The translations under genes and the position numbers were made by a program. A stretch of DNA of 64,000 nt from Hwangdonia lutea (lineage in GTDB: Bacteria; Bacteroidota; Bacteroidia; Flavobacteriales; Flavobacteriaceae). The notes beneath the pieces are model-generated. The model was not told where the DNA came from, searched no databases, and worked only from the letters and a program-made list of their open reading frames with translations. Below are positions 17,751 through 26,055 of this stretch, piece by piece (the first letter of the stretch is position 1; every line of letters begins with the position of its first letter). The stretch spans positions 2,762,501 through 2,826,500 of the forward strand of contig NZ_CP136521.1 of NCBI RefSeq assembly GCF_032814565.1, in the 5' to 3' direction.

Positions 17751-18857
17751 TTATTTCTTCGGAATTATTTTAACTATACCAACATTTTCAACACCAACGT
17801 AAATATAGCCGTCTGGACCTTGGCGCACACTGCGCACCCGACCAATGCCATCTAACAGTCGGTCTTGTTTAACAACTTTATTATTTTTAATAACACATCT
17901 GTTTAGGTATTGAAATTTTAAAGAACCCACTAAAAGATTGCCTTTCCAATTGGGGTAAACATCGCTGGTTATAAACGCCATACCACTTGGCGCTATAGAC
18001 GGAGTCCAATGATGAATGGGCTGCTCCATGCCTGGGGCTTCGGTTAATTCGGTAAATTTAGTGCCACTGTAATTTATGCCATAACTAATTACCGGCCAGC
18101 CATAATTTTTGCCCGCTTCAATAATATTGATTTCGTCGCCACCTCTGGGACCGTGTTCGTGTGTCCAAATTTTTCCGGTTTCAGGATGTTTTACCATGCC
18201 TTGTGGGTTGCGATGCCCATAAGAATATATAGCTTTTTTTGCATCAGCTTTATTGGCAAACGGATTGTTTGTGGGGATGCTTCCATCGTCTTTTAACCGA
18301 TATACCTTGCCGCCATCACGAGTAATATCTTGCGGGTTTACATCGCGATTACCGCGGTCTCCTATAGTAAAATATAGATACCCATCGTTATCAAAAGTAA
18401 TGCGAGATCCAAAATGTTGTCCGCGGGTTGTGTTCGGTAAAGCATTATAAAGTACCTCTTTATGGGTTAGTACGTTGTTTTTAAGTTTTGCCCGCATAAT
18501 GGTGGTGTTGGCACCTTCGTTACTATCGTTTGATGAGGCATAAGATAAATACAACCAACCGTTGTTTTTATAGTTTGGATGCAATTCGATGTCCATTAAA
18601 CCACCTTGTCCAAGAAGTTCAATTTCAGGCAACCTGGAAACTTTAGATTTTACCCCATTGTTGAAATGTATGAGTTCTCCGGATTTTTCGGTGATAAGCA
18701 TCGAGCCATCGGGTAAAAAAACAAAGCCCCAAGGATTCTTTAAATCAGAAACAACGGTTTCGTATGAATGCTGGGTGTTTACAGGGTTTTTATCTTGAGC
18801 ACAAGCGTTAAAACTAATGATTAAAGTTAGTATAAAAAATAAAGGATTCCGACTCAT
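17751..18857 (-). CDS. PQQ-dependent aldose-sugar-dehydrogenase-like lipoprotein
   Basis: A 368-residue six-bladed beta-propeller of the soluble sugar dehydrogenase (Asd/YliI) family, which uses PQQ and calcium to oxidize aldoses. Visible features are NPWGFVFLPDGSMLITEK at the first blade, TIGDRGNRDVNPQD (calcium/PQQ region), YSYGHRNPQG and HEHGPRGGDEINII. I chose the ATG at 18857 rather than the upstream ATG at 18923. It gives a clean signal peptide (RNPLFFILTLIISFNAC, with a lipobox Cys). The 22-residue extension would also overlap the promoter of the divergent tRNA gene. It faces away from the ICE and is the last chromosomal gene on the left. Confidence 0.87.
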   Translation of the reverse strand: MSRNPLFFILTLIISFNACAQDKNPVNTQHSYETVVSDLKNPWGFVFLPDGSMLITEKSGELIHFNNGVKSKVSRLPEIELLGQGGLMDIELHPNYKNNGWLYLSYASSNDSNEGANTTIMRAKLKNNVLTHKEVLYNALPNTTRGQHFGSRITFDNDGYLYFTIGDRGNRDVNPQDITRDGGKVYRLKDDGSIPTNNPFANKADAKKAIYSYGHRNPQGMVKHPETGKIWTHEHGPRGGDEINIIEAGKNYGWPVISYGINYSGTKFTELTEAPGMEQPIHHWTPSIAPSGMAFITSDVYPNWKGNLLVGSLKFQYLNRCVIKNNKVVKQDRLLDGIGRVRSVRQGPDGYIYVGVENVGIVKIIPKK

Positions 18858-18898
18858 AATTTCACATATTAAATGAAACCACAATTTACTTAAATTTA

Positions 18899-18930
18899 TT
18901 GTTTGTTTATAAAGAAAAGCCATATATTTG
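18899..18930 (+). promoter_or_regulatory. Flavobacterial sigma promoter for tRNA-Pro
   Basis: TATATTTG at 18923-18930 matches the -7 consensus TANNTTTG exactly. TTG at 18899-18901 is 21 bp upstream (an alternative TTTG ends at 18905). The promoter reads toward tRNA-Pro, with transcription starting near 18937. Confidence 0.6.
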
Positions 18931-18954
18931 CAGTCCTTAAAAAAGAGGTAACCA

Positions 18955-18995
18955 ATTCGGGGTGTAGTACCGCATCAAGTGCGACATAAACTACA
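18955..18995 (+). other. tRNA leader with hairpin and partial copy of the tRNA 5' end
   Basis: AATTCGGGGTGTAG at 18955-18968 repeats exactly at 19061-19074, the start of tRNA-Pro. Here the tRNA homology stops. The following bases can fold into a stem (TGTAGT 18963-18968 with ACTACA 18990-18995; CGCA with TGCG inside). It may be a decayed second tRNA-Pro copy or a processing leader. Confidence 0.5.
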
Positions 18996-19064
18996 TTCAG
19001 AAAAGGTTGATAGAACAATAGATTTTTTGATTTCCCAATTAAACATCAAATTTCTATTAAAATT

Positions 19065-19139
19065 CGGGGTGTAGCGTAGCCCGGTTATCGCGCCGCGTTT
19101 GGGACGCGGAGGTCGCAGGTTCGAATCCTGCCACCCCGA
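19065..19139 (+). tRNA. tRNA-Pro(TGG)
   Basis: A 75-nt cloverleaf. The acceptor arms CGGGGTG and CACCCCG pair, with discriminator A. The anticodon stem CCGCG/CGCGG encloses the loop TTTGGGA, giving anticodon TGG. The T arm GCAGG-TTCGAAT-CCTGC has the canonical TTCGAAT loop. C1 with discriminator A73 fits bacterial tRNA-Pro. No CCA is encoded. The last 16 bases are also the ICE attachment core. The element rebuilt the 3' end with identical sequence, so the tRNA stays functional while its own terminator now lies 44.6 kb away. Confidence 0.95.
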
Positions 19140-19140
19140 C
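19124..19140. repeat. attL core (17 bp direct repeat)
   Basis: AATCCTGCCACCCCGAC at the tRNA-Pro 3' end is repeated exactly at 63768-63784. The bases flanking the two copies differ (G before the left copy, T before the right; A after the left, T after the right), which fixes the repeat at 17 bp. Confidence 0.92.
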
Positions 19141-19163
19141 AAATTATAGTATCAATCTATAAC

Positions 19164-19197
19164 AAAAACCTGTTAATCGTATGATTTTCAGGTTTTT
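19164..19197 (+). terminator. ICE-borne replacement terminator for tRNA-Pro
   Basis: AAAAACCTG (19164-19172) and CAGGTTTTT (19189-19197) form a stem with a 16-base loop, followed by a T-rich stretch. It lies 25 bp after the tRNA. It would stop tRNA transcription from entering the integrase gene, replacing the native terminator displaced to 63790-63820. Confidence 0.6.
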
Positions 19198-19243
19198 CTG
19201 TTTTTAAGAATATCATAAGAATTGATATGTTTTGATTAAAAAT

Positions 19244-19262
19244 GTCAACAAATCGGATAACA
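19244..19262. repeat. Left copy of 19 bp end repeat (candidate integrase arm site)
   Basis: GTCAACAAATCGGATAACA matches 63692-63710 at 18 of 19 positions in the same orientation. It lies 103 bp inside attL. Arm-type sites flanking the core are typical of tyrosine integrases. Confidence 0.6.
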
Positions 19263-19339
19263 AATTAAAATTTCAAAAAGTGTTGACCAGATTTATGACC
19301 AACGGTCTGCTAATCAATAAATAAATGTATCTTTATAAG

Positions 19340-19354
19340 TGATTTGACTTTCGT
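19340..19354 (+). promoter_or_regulatory. TGATTTGACTTTCGT motif, copy A, upstream of integrase
   Basis: The 15-mer recurs at 37936-37950, and its first 14 bases recur on the minus strand at 59700-59713. This copy is 40 bp before the integrase start, so it could bind a regulator of integration and excision. Confidence 0.5.
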
Positions 19355-19393
19355 CTGATAACAACGAATTATTGTTAACTAAAAGACGAAATA

Positions 19394-20659
19394 ATGAAAA
19401 CATCTACCACCTTCAGTATTTTGTTCTGGGCGGACTTCTCCAGGGCAAAAAATGACCAAGCATCTATTTACGCAAGAATTACGGTAAATGGCAAGCGAGC
19501 TACCATCAGTCTAAAACGAAAAGTTTTAGTGTCTGATTGGGATGTCCATAAAAACAGAGCTCGGGGAACAAATCAGAAATCAAGAATTCTAAACAGTTAT
19601 TTAGATGAAACTTACAATCATCTGTTTAAATGTTATCGCGATTTAATGAATGAGCATAAATTGATTACCGCACAGGTCGTTAAGGCTCGATATTTCGGTA
19701 ATGACGAAAATAATCGTTCCATTACAGATATTATCAATTACCATAATGAAGATATGGTAAACAAATTAAAGTGGGGAACACAAAAAAATTATTACACTAC
19801 ACAGAGTTATATCTCCAAATTTTTATCGAAATCCTATAAGACCACAGACCTTTATTTACGGGAACTTGATTATCACTTTATCATAAAGTTTGAGAAATAT
19901 CTCCGGGACTACATACCAGAAGACCATCAAAAGCCAATGGGCAACAATACCGTAATGAAGCATATCGAGCGTTTTAGAAAGATGATAAATTTATCGTTTA
20001 AATTGGGTTGGATTCAACGCGACCCATTTATCAATTTCAAATCTAAATTCATTAAAAACGAAAGAGGCTTTTTAAGTCTCGAAGAGCTTCAAGAGATAGA
20101 AAATAAACAATTTAGCATTCCAAGATTGGAATTGGTAAAGGATTTGTTTGTTTTTAGTTGCTATACCAGTTTAAGTTATATCGATGTCATCCATTTAACT
20201 GCGGATAATATCTGTATTGGCATCGATGGCGAACTTTGGATTTATTACAAACGGGAAAAGACGACAAAGCCCATACGAATACCTTTGTTGCCAAAGGCGA
20301 TGCAAATTGTTGAAAAATACAAGAGCAACCGTAAATCAATATCACAAGGAAGTATATTTCCTAAAATCTCAAATCAAAAACTAAATTCTTATTTAAAGGA
20401 AATTGCTGATGTTTGTGGTATTAAAAAGAACCTTACTTTCCACATTGCCCGACATACATTTGCTACAACGGTTACATTAAGTAATGGTATGCCCATTGAG
20501 ACGGTTTCAAAATTGTTGGGTCACTCCCGAATATCTACAACCCAAATTTATGCTAAAGTCATTGAACGTAAAGTAAGTGATGATATGCAAAAATTAAGGG
20601 CTCAATTCAATGAGATAGAAAATGAATCTATCTCTAAAGTGGTTTCTCAAAATTCATAA
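19394..20659 (+). CDS. int: Tyrosine recombinase / site-specific integrase
   Basis: A 421-residue integrase expected to recombine attP with the tRNA-Pro attB. The N-terminal arm-binding domain contains FWADFSRAKNDQASIYARITVNGKR, typical of Bacteroidota integrases, followed by a SAM-like core-binding domain (about 120-215) and the catalytic domain. The HxxR box is in HIARHTFATT, the second His in LLGHSRISTTQIY, and the nucleophile is Tyr386. Where most family members have the first catalytic Arg (TGLR), this protein reads CYTSLSYIDV. A Ser at this point is also reported for IntDOT-type enzymes. It lies next to attL and reads away from the tRNA. Confidence 0.95.
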   Translation: MKTSTTFSILFWADFSRAKNDQASIYARITVNGKRATISLKRKVLVSDWDVHKNRARGTNQKSRILNSYLDETYNHLFKCYRDLMNEHKLITAQVVKARYFGNDENNRSITDIINYHNEDMVNKLKWGTQKNYYTTQSYISKFLSKSYKTTDLYLRELDYHFIIKFEKYLRDYIPEDHQKPMGNNTVMKHIERFRKMINLSFKLGWIQRDPFINFKSKFIKNERGFLSLEELQEIENKQFSIPRLELVKDLFVFSCYTSLSYIDVIHLTADNICIGIDGELWIYYKREKTTKPIRIPLLPKAMQIVEKYKSNRKSISQGSIFPKISNQKLNSYLKEIADVCGIKKNLTFHIARHTFATTVTLSNGMPIETVSKLLGHSRISTTQIYAKVIERKVSDDMQKLRAQFNEIENESISKVVSQNS

Positions 20660-20680
20660 TTCCAGTTAATTAAAAATACA

Positions 20681-21202
20681 ATGGAACTATCTATAATAAA
20701 AAATAAAATCCATAATATTCAAGGAAACAAAGTTATTCTTGATTTTGACCTTGCTGAACTCTATGAAGTAGAAACTAGAGTACTAAAACAAGCGGTTAGA
20801 CGTAATCTTAAACGTTTCCCCGATGATTTTATGTTTCAGCTTTCAAAAGATGAGTGGAAAGAGGTTATCACAAATTGTGACAACCTTCCAGAGAACATTA
20901 AATTTAGTCCTGCCACTCCGTTTGCCTTTACCGAACAGGGCGTGGCAATGCTTTCTAGCGTACTTAACAGCGACAAGGCCATTGACGTAAATATATCTAT
21001 TATGCGTGCATTTGTAGCGTTACGGCAGCATCTTACAGATTATAGCAACCTTAAAGAACATATAGCCCAACTTGAAAAAGAAATGAATATCAAATTTAAG
21101 GACATTCATCAGGCTTTGAATTATTTACTGCAAAAGGACAAGGTACAGATTGAACAGCATAACAGGGAACGAATTGGTTTTAAAACGGATAGGAAAGATT
21201 AG
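20681..21202 (+). CDS. ORF6N domain-containing putative DNA-binding protein
   Basis: A 173-residue protein whose first ~90 residues match the ORF6N domain: IHNIQGNKVILDFDLAELY, VLKQAVRRNLKRFPDDFMF and FTEQGVAMLSSVLNS. The domain occurs in phage and mobile-element regulators related to KilA-N. The C-terminal half is helical, with a coiled-coil-like segment (LKEHIAQLEKEMNIKFKDI). It starts 21 bp after the integrase stop and is probably co-transcribed. It may regulate integration genes, but target and effect are unknown. Confidence 0.85.
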   Translation: MELSIIKNKIHNIQGNKVILDFDLAELYEVETRVLKQAVRRNLKRFPDDFMFQLSKDEWKEVITNCDNLPENIKFSPATPFAFTEQGVAMLSSVLNSDKAIDVNISIMRAFVALRQHLTDYSNLKEHIAQLEKEMNIKFKDIHQALNYLLQKDKVQIEQHNRERIGFKTDRKD

Positions 21203-21255
21203 TAACTTTTCTTTGCTTATCAGAATAGACAATTTTTATGAATATATTGCTTTTA

Positions 21256-22140
21256 TTAATTCGGTTCAATATGAATTAGTATGTGTCCTAAATTCGGTAT
21301 TTCTTTTTGTAAATGGTCTTTTAACTTATGAGCAATGTCGTGACCAGATTTTACCGAAATTTCATTATTCACAATTGCGTGTAAATCCACGTGGAATTTC
21401 ATTCCGGATTTTCTAATAAAACATTTCTCTGTTCCTAAAACACCTTGAACTTCTGTTGATTTTTCTCTAATTTCAATTATCAGTTCGTCATAAAGTTGTT
21501 CGTCCATAACTTCTCCTAAAGCTGGACGTAATATTAAATAACTATTATATAAAATGAATCCAGAAGCGAATAAGGCAGCCCAATCATCTGCTGTTTCATA
21601 ACCTTTTCCATATATGATTGCTATCGAAATACCGATAAAGGCCATTACCGAAGTTATGGCATCACTTCTATGATGCCAAGCATCTGCTTTTAATGATGAA
21701 CTATTTGTTTGTTTACTTTTTTTAATTACAATTTGAAATGAGATTTCTTTCCAAGCTATTATTAGACCTAGCACAATCAAAGTCCAAGATTTCGGGATTT
21801 TATGAGGTGTTTGAATGTTTTGAATACTTTCATAGGCGATTATTGTGGCAGAAACAACAAGGAATGTAACAACTCCAAAGGTAATTAATGGCTCAATTTT
21901 GCCGTGTCCATAGGGATGATTTTCGTCCGCTGGTCGTTTTGCATATTTAAAACCTAATAAAACTAAAAATGAAGCAAAAATATCCGTTGTCGATTCAATC
22001 GCATCTGCAATTAAAGCATAAGAATTTCCAAAAAATCCCGCAAGTCCTTTAATTAAGGCTAAAGCAGTATTCCCAATTATGCTGAAATAAGTTGTTCGTA
22101 TTGCGGTTTGTTCGTTATTCATTCTAATTTTAGTTGTCAA
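21256..22140 (-). CDS. Cation diffusion facilitator (FieF/CzcD-like) metal exporter
   Basis: A 294-residue proton-coupled divalent-cation antiporter. Six hydrophobic segments carry the family metal site: NSYALIADAIESTTDIFAS in TM2 and KADAWHHRSDAITSV in TM5 (HxxxD). The ENHPYGHGKIEPL loop is typical of the Zn/Fe subgroup. The C-terminal cytoplasmic domain contains FHVDLHAIVNNEI and GHDIAHKLKDHL. A second Met seven residues in (22122) could also be the start. It lies between the tra operon terminator and the ORF6N gene. It is separate from the main metal island, so it is a small independent cargo gene. Confidence 0.9.
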   Translation of the reverse strand: MTTKIRMNNEQTAIRTTYFSIIGNTALALIKGLAGFFGNSYALIADAIESTTDIFASFLVLLGFKYAKRPADENHPYGHGKIEPLITFGVVTFLVVSATIIAYESIQNIQTPHKIPKSWTLIVLGLIIAWKEISFQIVIKKSKQTNSSSLKADAWHHRSDAITSVMAFIGISIAIIYGKGYETADDWAALFASGFILYNSYLILRPALGEVMDEQLYDELIIEIREKSTEVQGVLGTEKCFIRKSGMKFHVDLHAIVNNEISVKSGHDIAHKLKDHLQKEIPNLGHILIHIEPN

Positions 22141-22181
22141 TAAATTTGTTATATTTATAACAAAGATACTTTTTTAATCAC

Positions 22182-22208
22182 AAAAAAAAGAGGTGATAAA
22201 CACCTCTT
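22182..22208 (-). terminator. Intrinsic terminator of the tra operon
   Basis: On the minus strand AAGAGGTG-(5 nt)-CACCTCTT is followed by eight T. Its first arm overlaps the traN stop codon (22207-22209), so the operon ends immediately after traN. Confidence 0.85.
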
Positions 22209-23007
22209 AAATTTTGGTTTCCAAAATCATTTTTCTGCTCCCTTTTAGCTCCTTCAGCTCCAGCATTAACTTTTCGTTGTCGCCTAAAACAAACTTTGGA
22301 ACTACATACACAAAGCATTGACTTTCTCCATCAGTAATGGAATATGGCATTTTGTGTTTGTAAATAACTTCTTGTTGTAATCTTTGGTAAGAGGCTTTAC
22401 GCTTTTTGTTTCCGTTGGTTCTATAAACTTTAATGTAGTCAATTTCAAAATCGATTCCAGACCTGTTCTTGACCTCTATAACCAAATACACTTCAGAAGC
22501 ATCATACGCTATTTTTTGTAATTGGACTTTAATTCCTTTTTTGCGTTTGGTTTCAATACGCTCAAAGTTGGATTTTAATAAATACTCGCTGAATTTTTGA
22601 AAATGTGTTATTCTATTTGCATATTCGTTCAACGGTTTAACTTCTGGCTTCTGCTTAATCTTTTCCGGAAGTTCACTGCCAATGCTTTCATTTTCATTGA
22701 TAAAATAATTCAGTTCTGGAAGTTTTTCAGAATATTTCAAAATATAAGAATAAACGCGACCATCACTTGTAACGGTCAATAGGTTGCTTTCTGTTCCAGG
22801 CTTCGCCTGTAACAAACCGAAATACTGCTCTTTCTCACGATTATAGGTGAATACAAAATTGGAAGCTCCTGTAATTCCTTGTCGAATAGGGTTTGGAAAA
22901 AACAGGGCAACGTTTTTCTGGTCGTTGGCGTAAATAGTGTCAAGGGGTTGCTGTGCTGAAATTGACATTGAACAAATCAATAACAGTAATGTGATATATG
23001 TTTTCAT
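22207..23007 (-). CDS. traN: Conjugative transposon protein TraN (VirB9-like)
   Basis: A 266-residue exported protein with a signal peptide (TYITLLLLICSMSISAQ). It begins PLDTIYANDQKNVALFFPNPIRQGI, characteristic of the TraN/DUF4138 family. Members assemble with TraM and TraK as the outer part of the type IV secretion channel, comparable to VirB9. The second half holds a beta-rich domain (KIAYDASEVYLVIEVKNRSGIDFEIDY region). Last gene of the tra operon, 13 bp after traM, with its stop inside the terminator stem. Confidence 0.9.
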   Translation of the reverse strand: MKTYITLLLLICSMSISAQQPLDTIYANDQKNVALFFPNPIRQGITGASNFVFTYNREKEQYFGLLQAKPGTESNLLTVTSDGRVYSYILKYSEKLPELNYFINENESIGSELPEKIKQKPEVKPLNEYANRITHFQKFSEYLLKSNFERIETKRKKGIKVQLQKIAYDASEVYLVIEVKNRSGIDFEIDYIKVYRTNGNKKRKASYQRLQQEVIYKHKMPYSITDGESQCFVYVVPKFVLGDNEKLMLELKELKGSRKMILETKI

Positions 23008-23020
23008 AAGAGTGAGTTTA

Positions 23021-23995
23021 TTAATTGCCCATTATGGGCTTTCCTTGATATTTTGTTTTAGGAAGTCTTAAAATGAGTTTGTAATTATCGGTTATCGTAA
23101 CCTTTACGTTTTTATGGTTACGTTGGAATATTTTCTTGAAACCGCTTACTTGCGGAACACCAGTAATATTAATGTCGTCCACCATATCGCCAACAATTTC
23201 ATTGGTAACTTCTGCTCTAAAACTGTTTTCAACATAAATGCCTTCGCTACCATCCTGAAAATCATAGGCTTTCAATTTTACTGGTTGATGATTGATATTC
23301 TCAATGTCTATGATGGTGCGATTGGGTTTAAAATTGACAAATCCATAAATAGGCGTATTCTTGGAATAGCGTTGTCCATAAATGGTAGCATCTTTTATCA
23401 ACCGCATTTGTAAGCGATAATTGGTTTTAACTGTTTGTGTGCCATCTACTCGTACATAAATGAAATCATCGGTATTTTTTGAATTCAAATCCTCATTTTC
23501 AATAGGATGCGAAGCAAAAAAGAGTTGATGCTCCAAAGCACGTTCTTTGGCTTCCACGTTCGTTTCTTGCTCTTCAATAGCATCCGTTGTGTCTTTTTCC
23601 TTCTTAACAGGTGGTTTTGGTGGATAGTATCTTGGATTAATATTTTCAAACGTTCTATCTGAATATCGAATCTGCCCTTGTTGGTAAATGCTATCTACCA
23701 TCTGCATTTTTTTCTTGTCCAATAAATCAGGGTCATATACGCCTGTGGAATCCAACAGCCGTTCATCATAAATGCTGGGTGCGTTGGTTTCCCTAACTTC
23801 CTTTAAGTCGTTTAGGGCATCCAATTTGGAATCGTATTCCTTTTGGTCGTCTTCCAGTTCCGGTACAGGAATCTGGTTGTTCTCAATGGTCGGTTCTTCG
23901 TCCTCGCCCAATATAAGCATTGCATAGCCACCTATAAAAAGCAGGATGCATACCAACACGATGGCAAAGACTATTTTATTTTTTTCTACTTTCAT
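23021..23995 (-). CDS. traM: Conjugative transposon protein TraM (VirB10-like)
   Basis: A 324-residue protein with a short basic N-terminus, one transmembrane helix (IVFAIVLVCILLFIGGYAM) and a long Pro/Glu/Asp-rich periplasmic linker (about 35-160). A C-terminal beta domain (YRLQMRLIKDATIYGQRY onward) follows. This is the arrangement of VirB10/TraM, which spans the envelope and joins inner and outer T4SS complexes. The gene overlaps traK by 20 bp. A separate TraL gene, present in CTnDOT-type operons between TraK and TraM, is absent. Confidence 0.9.
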   Translation of the reverse strand: MKVEKNKIVFAIVLVCILLFIGGYAMLILGEDEEPTIENNQIPVPELEDDQKEYDSKLDALNDLKEVRETNAPSIYDERLLDSTGVYDPDLLDKKKMQMVDSIYQQGQIRYSDRTFENINPRYYPPKPPVKKEKDTTDAIEEQETNVEAKERALEHQLFFASHPIENEDLNSKNTDDFIYVRVDGTQTVKTNYRLQMRLIKDATIYGQRYSKNTPIYGFVNFKPNRTIIDIENINHQPVKLKAYDFQDGSEGIYVENSFRAEVTNEIVGDMVDDINITGVPQVSGFKKIFQRNHKNVKVTITDNYKLILRLPKTKYQGKPIMGN

Positions 23996-24602
23996 AATTT
24001 TCTAATTTTCGTAATGTGCTTTCAAAAAAGTTGGTAATTAGCAGTCCGTGGGTATTGTTTGGAAAGTTTCTATCTACGTGAATCAAATTTCCAATAGTGG
24101 TCAACTCATAAGTATCTGTGATAGTACCTCTATTGATTTCAAAAATGGTTTTCGTTTCAAACTTGTAGGGTTCGTTTTGAATATCAACTTTGGATTCGAT
24201 ATTCAATACTTTTTGAACCAACGAGTATTGCAACAAACGGTTATAAACTCCATCGGCTTTTTTCTGTCGGTACAGAGCATCTACAGAACTATTACCCAAC
24301 CAAAGGGCTTTCTCCAAGTTCTTTTCGTAATTGCTGGCATCAATGTTATAGAAATAAGTGTGAAACAACTCCAATTGTGCCAAGACTTCTACTTTTAAAT
24401 TTTCTTGTTGAGATACCAGTTTCAAGGGAATAACACTTCCGTCCGAATTGACTACAAAAGCATTATTAACTGTTTCTTTATGCAGCTTTATGACCATCAA
24501 AACGGAAATGACGCACGTGAGCACAGCTCCAATAACGACGGTCAATACTATAAAGCGATTGAGCTTTAAGATGTTGTAAATATTCTTATATGGTGTTTTC
24601 AT
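23976..24602 (-). CDS. traK: Conjugative transposon protein TraK (VirB8-like)
   Basis: A 208-residue protein with one N-terminal transmembrane helix (FIVLTVVIGAVLTCVISVLMV) and a periplasmic domain with the VirB8/NTF2-like composition. It begins PYKNIYNILKLNRF as in the TraK family. VirB8-like proteins nucleate assembly of the channel at the inner membrane. The gene lies 21 bp after traJ and overlaps traM. Confidence 0.88.
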   Translation of the reverse strand: MKTPYKNIYNILKLNRFIVLTVVIGAVLTCVISVLMVIKLHKETVNNAFVVNSDGSVIPLKLVSQQENLKVEVLAQLELFHTYFYNIDASNYEKNLEKALWLGNSSVDALYRQKKADGVYNRLLQYSLVQKVLNIESKVDIQNEPYKFETKTIFEINRGTITDTYELTTIGNLIHVDRNFPNNTHGLLITNFFESTLRKLENYESRKK

Positions 24603-24623
24603 CTGTAAATTATTATTGCTTTA

Positions 24624-25463
24624 TCAGCCTGTAAAGAGTTTAAAAGTGAACGAGGTCGCTCGTTTATATAATTTGAATTTCAGCAATACAATAAATCCGA
24701 TAGACCCTAACTGTAAAAGCGGTGCGAAAAAATTACTCCCCCAATCCGTACCAAATAAGTCGCTCCAGAAATTTGTATTGATTTCGGTATAAAGATTATT
24801 CACGAAAACATTGACCAGAAAGAAGGCAGGAACTAACATATATACGCCAGCGTAAAGCTTAAAAAAGTTGTATGCCAACGACCTGAACTTTTCAAAAACC
24901 GCCAAGCTGATGACCAAAGGGAAAAAGGCTTGCATTATGCCCAGCAAAAAGAATCGTTCTGCAAGGAATAAGGGGTAAATAAACAAATCCAATAGCCAGA
25001 GAAATATTCCGGCAATAAAGGATAGTATTTTTAAGCCGTATAAAGGTGTTACTAATGCTTCATAAAGCATTGCCATTGCTTTTTTGGTGGCATCCCAAGC
25101 ACTTACATCCTGTTCGATGTCAATATCTTGCATCTGTAAAGGAAGAAGTGCGGGTGCCGTGTCCCGATATTGGTTTTCAATGGCCACCAAAATGGTGTCG
25201 AAAACACTTAATACCTGTGTGGAAAAAATGACTAAAATCACTATTGCAAAGTTTTTGGCCAGTTCCGCAGGGGTCAATCCCCACGTATAACCCTCATTAT
25301 TGGCTACACCTTCATTGTACTTTTTTAGGATGTTGATGAGAAAAAACAAGAGGGCGAGTGTCTTCATTCCTACAATAGTGTATTGTGAGAAATCACTATT
25401 TTTTATCGTTTGAAAAATAGTGTCCACAAACTCTAACCCTATGCCTAAAAAAATACCTGACAT
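24624..25463 (-). CDS. traJ: Conjugative transposon protein TraJ (VirB6-like)
   Basis: A 279-residue polytopic inner-membrane protein with about six hydrophobic helices (for example MKTLALLFFLINILKKY, IVILVIFSTQVLSVFDTIL and FIAGIFLWLLDLFIYPLFL). The N-terminal GLEFVDTIFQ region and the topology match the TraJ family, the VirB6-like pore component. TraJ of CTnDOT is longer, so this is a compact version. The start codon overlaps the traI stop by one base. Confidence 0.85.
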   Translation of the reverse strand: MSGIFLGIGLEFVDTIFQTIKNSDFSQYTIVGMKTLALLFFLINILKKYNEGVANNEGYTWGLTPAELAKNFAIVILVIFSTQVLSVFDTILVAIENQYRDTAPALLPLQMQDIDIEQDVSAWDATKKAMAMLYEALVTPLYGLKILSFIAGIFLWLLDLFIYPLFLAERFFLLGIMQAFFPLVISLAVFEKFRSLAYNFFKLYAGVYMLVPAFFLVNVFVNNLYTEINTNFWSDLFGTDWGSNFFAPLLQLGSIGFIVLLKFKLYKRATSFTFKLFTG

Positions 25464-26044
25464 TAGTAATCGGTTTCTCGGTTATTGATTTTGTACTGCA
25501 TTTCTCGAAATTGAATAATCTCTCGATAGCGTCTGGTTTTTGCCTCAATTTCCGCTACCATTTCCTTGGATTCCAGCTCTTTTTCTTTAAGGACTTCGGC
25601 ACGTTCGGCATCGGTCATTTTCAGATTGTCGCTGGACAATATTTGGTCGATATATTCCATACCAGCCATAGAGTTCTGAAGGATGGCATCAAAGGAATCT
25701 GAAATGCGTGTAACTTCATTTGGTTTAATAAAAGGGGAATTGAGGATTTCCCTCAAATCATCCTGTACAACATCAAACAATCGTTGGTTGTTTCTTGCCA
25801 GTTCCCTGACTGCTTGAAGTTGTTTGATGACATTGTTTACCTTATCGATATTCTCTTTTTGGGTTTTAAGGAATTTTACCGTCTTCATTAAATTGGCGGT
25901 TTGTTTACCTGATTCCAATAATGATTTTACAAAAGAGATAAAGTTTGTGTTGTCATACACAGGCATCCCCTGGGCCGAAGCCTTACTTCCAATTAGCACT
26001 ACAAATAGTGCGGATAACATTAGATTTCTGATAGTGTGTCTCAT
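25463..26044 (-). CDS. traI: Conjugative transposon protein TraI (DUF4141)
   Basis: A 193-residue exported, mostly helical protein. A signal peptide (NLMLSALFVVLIGSKASAQG) precedes a long coiled-coil-rich region (KQTANLMKTVKFLKTQKENI, then ELARNNQRLFDVVQDD and ERAEVLKEKELESKEMV). This is the DUF4141/TraI family of Bacteroidota T4SS, equivalent in position and length to VirB5-type minor pilus proteins, although homology to VirB5 is not shown. It lies 12 bp after traG. Confidence 0.85.
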   Translation of the reverse strand: MRHTIRNLMLSALFVVLIGSKASAQGMPVYDNTNFISFVKSLLESGKQTANLMKTVKFLKTQKENIDKVNNVIKQLQAVRELARNNQRLFDVVQDDLREILNSPFIKPNEVTRISDSFDAILQNSMAGMEYIDQILSSDNLKMTDAERAEVLKEKELESKEMVAEIEAKTRRYREIIQFREMQYKINNRETDY

Positions 26045-26055
26045 AATTTTTATTT

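Noticed and set aside
17751-18923. Longer start for the sugar dehydrogenase
   Set aside because: The extra 22 residues would place the signal peptide inside the protein and overlap the tRNA promoter.
21150-21416. Plus-strand frame after the ORF6N gene
   Set aside because: It lies mostly antisense to the cation exporter and overlaps the ORF6N end in a different frame.
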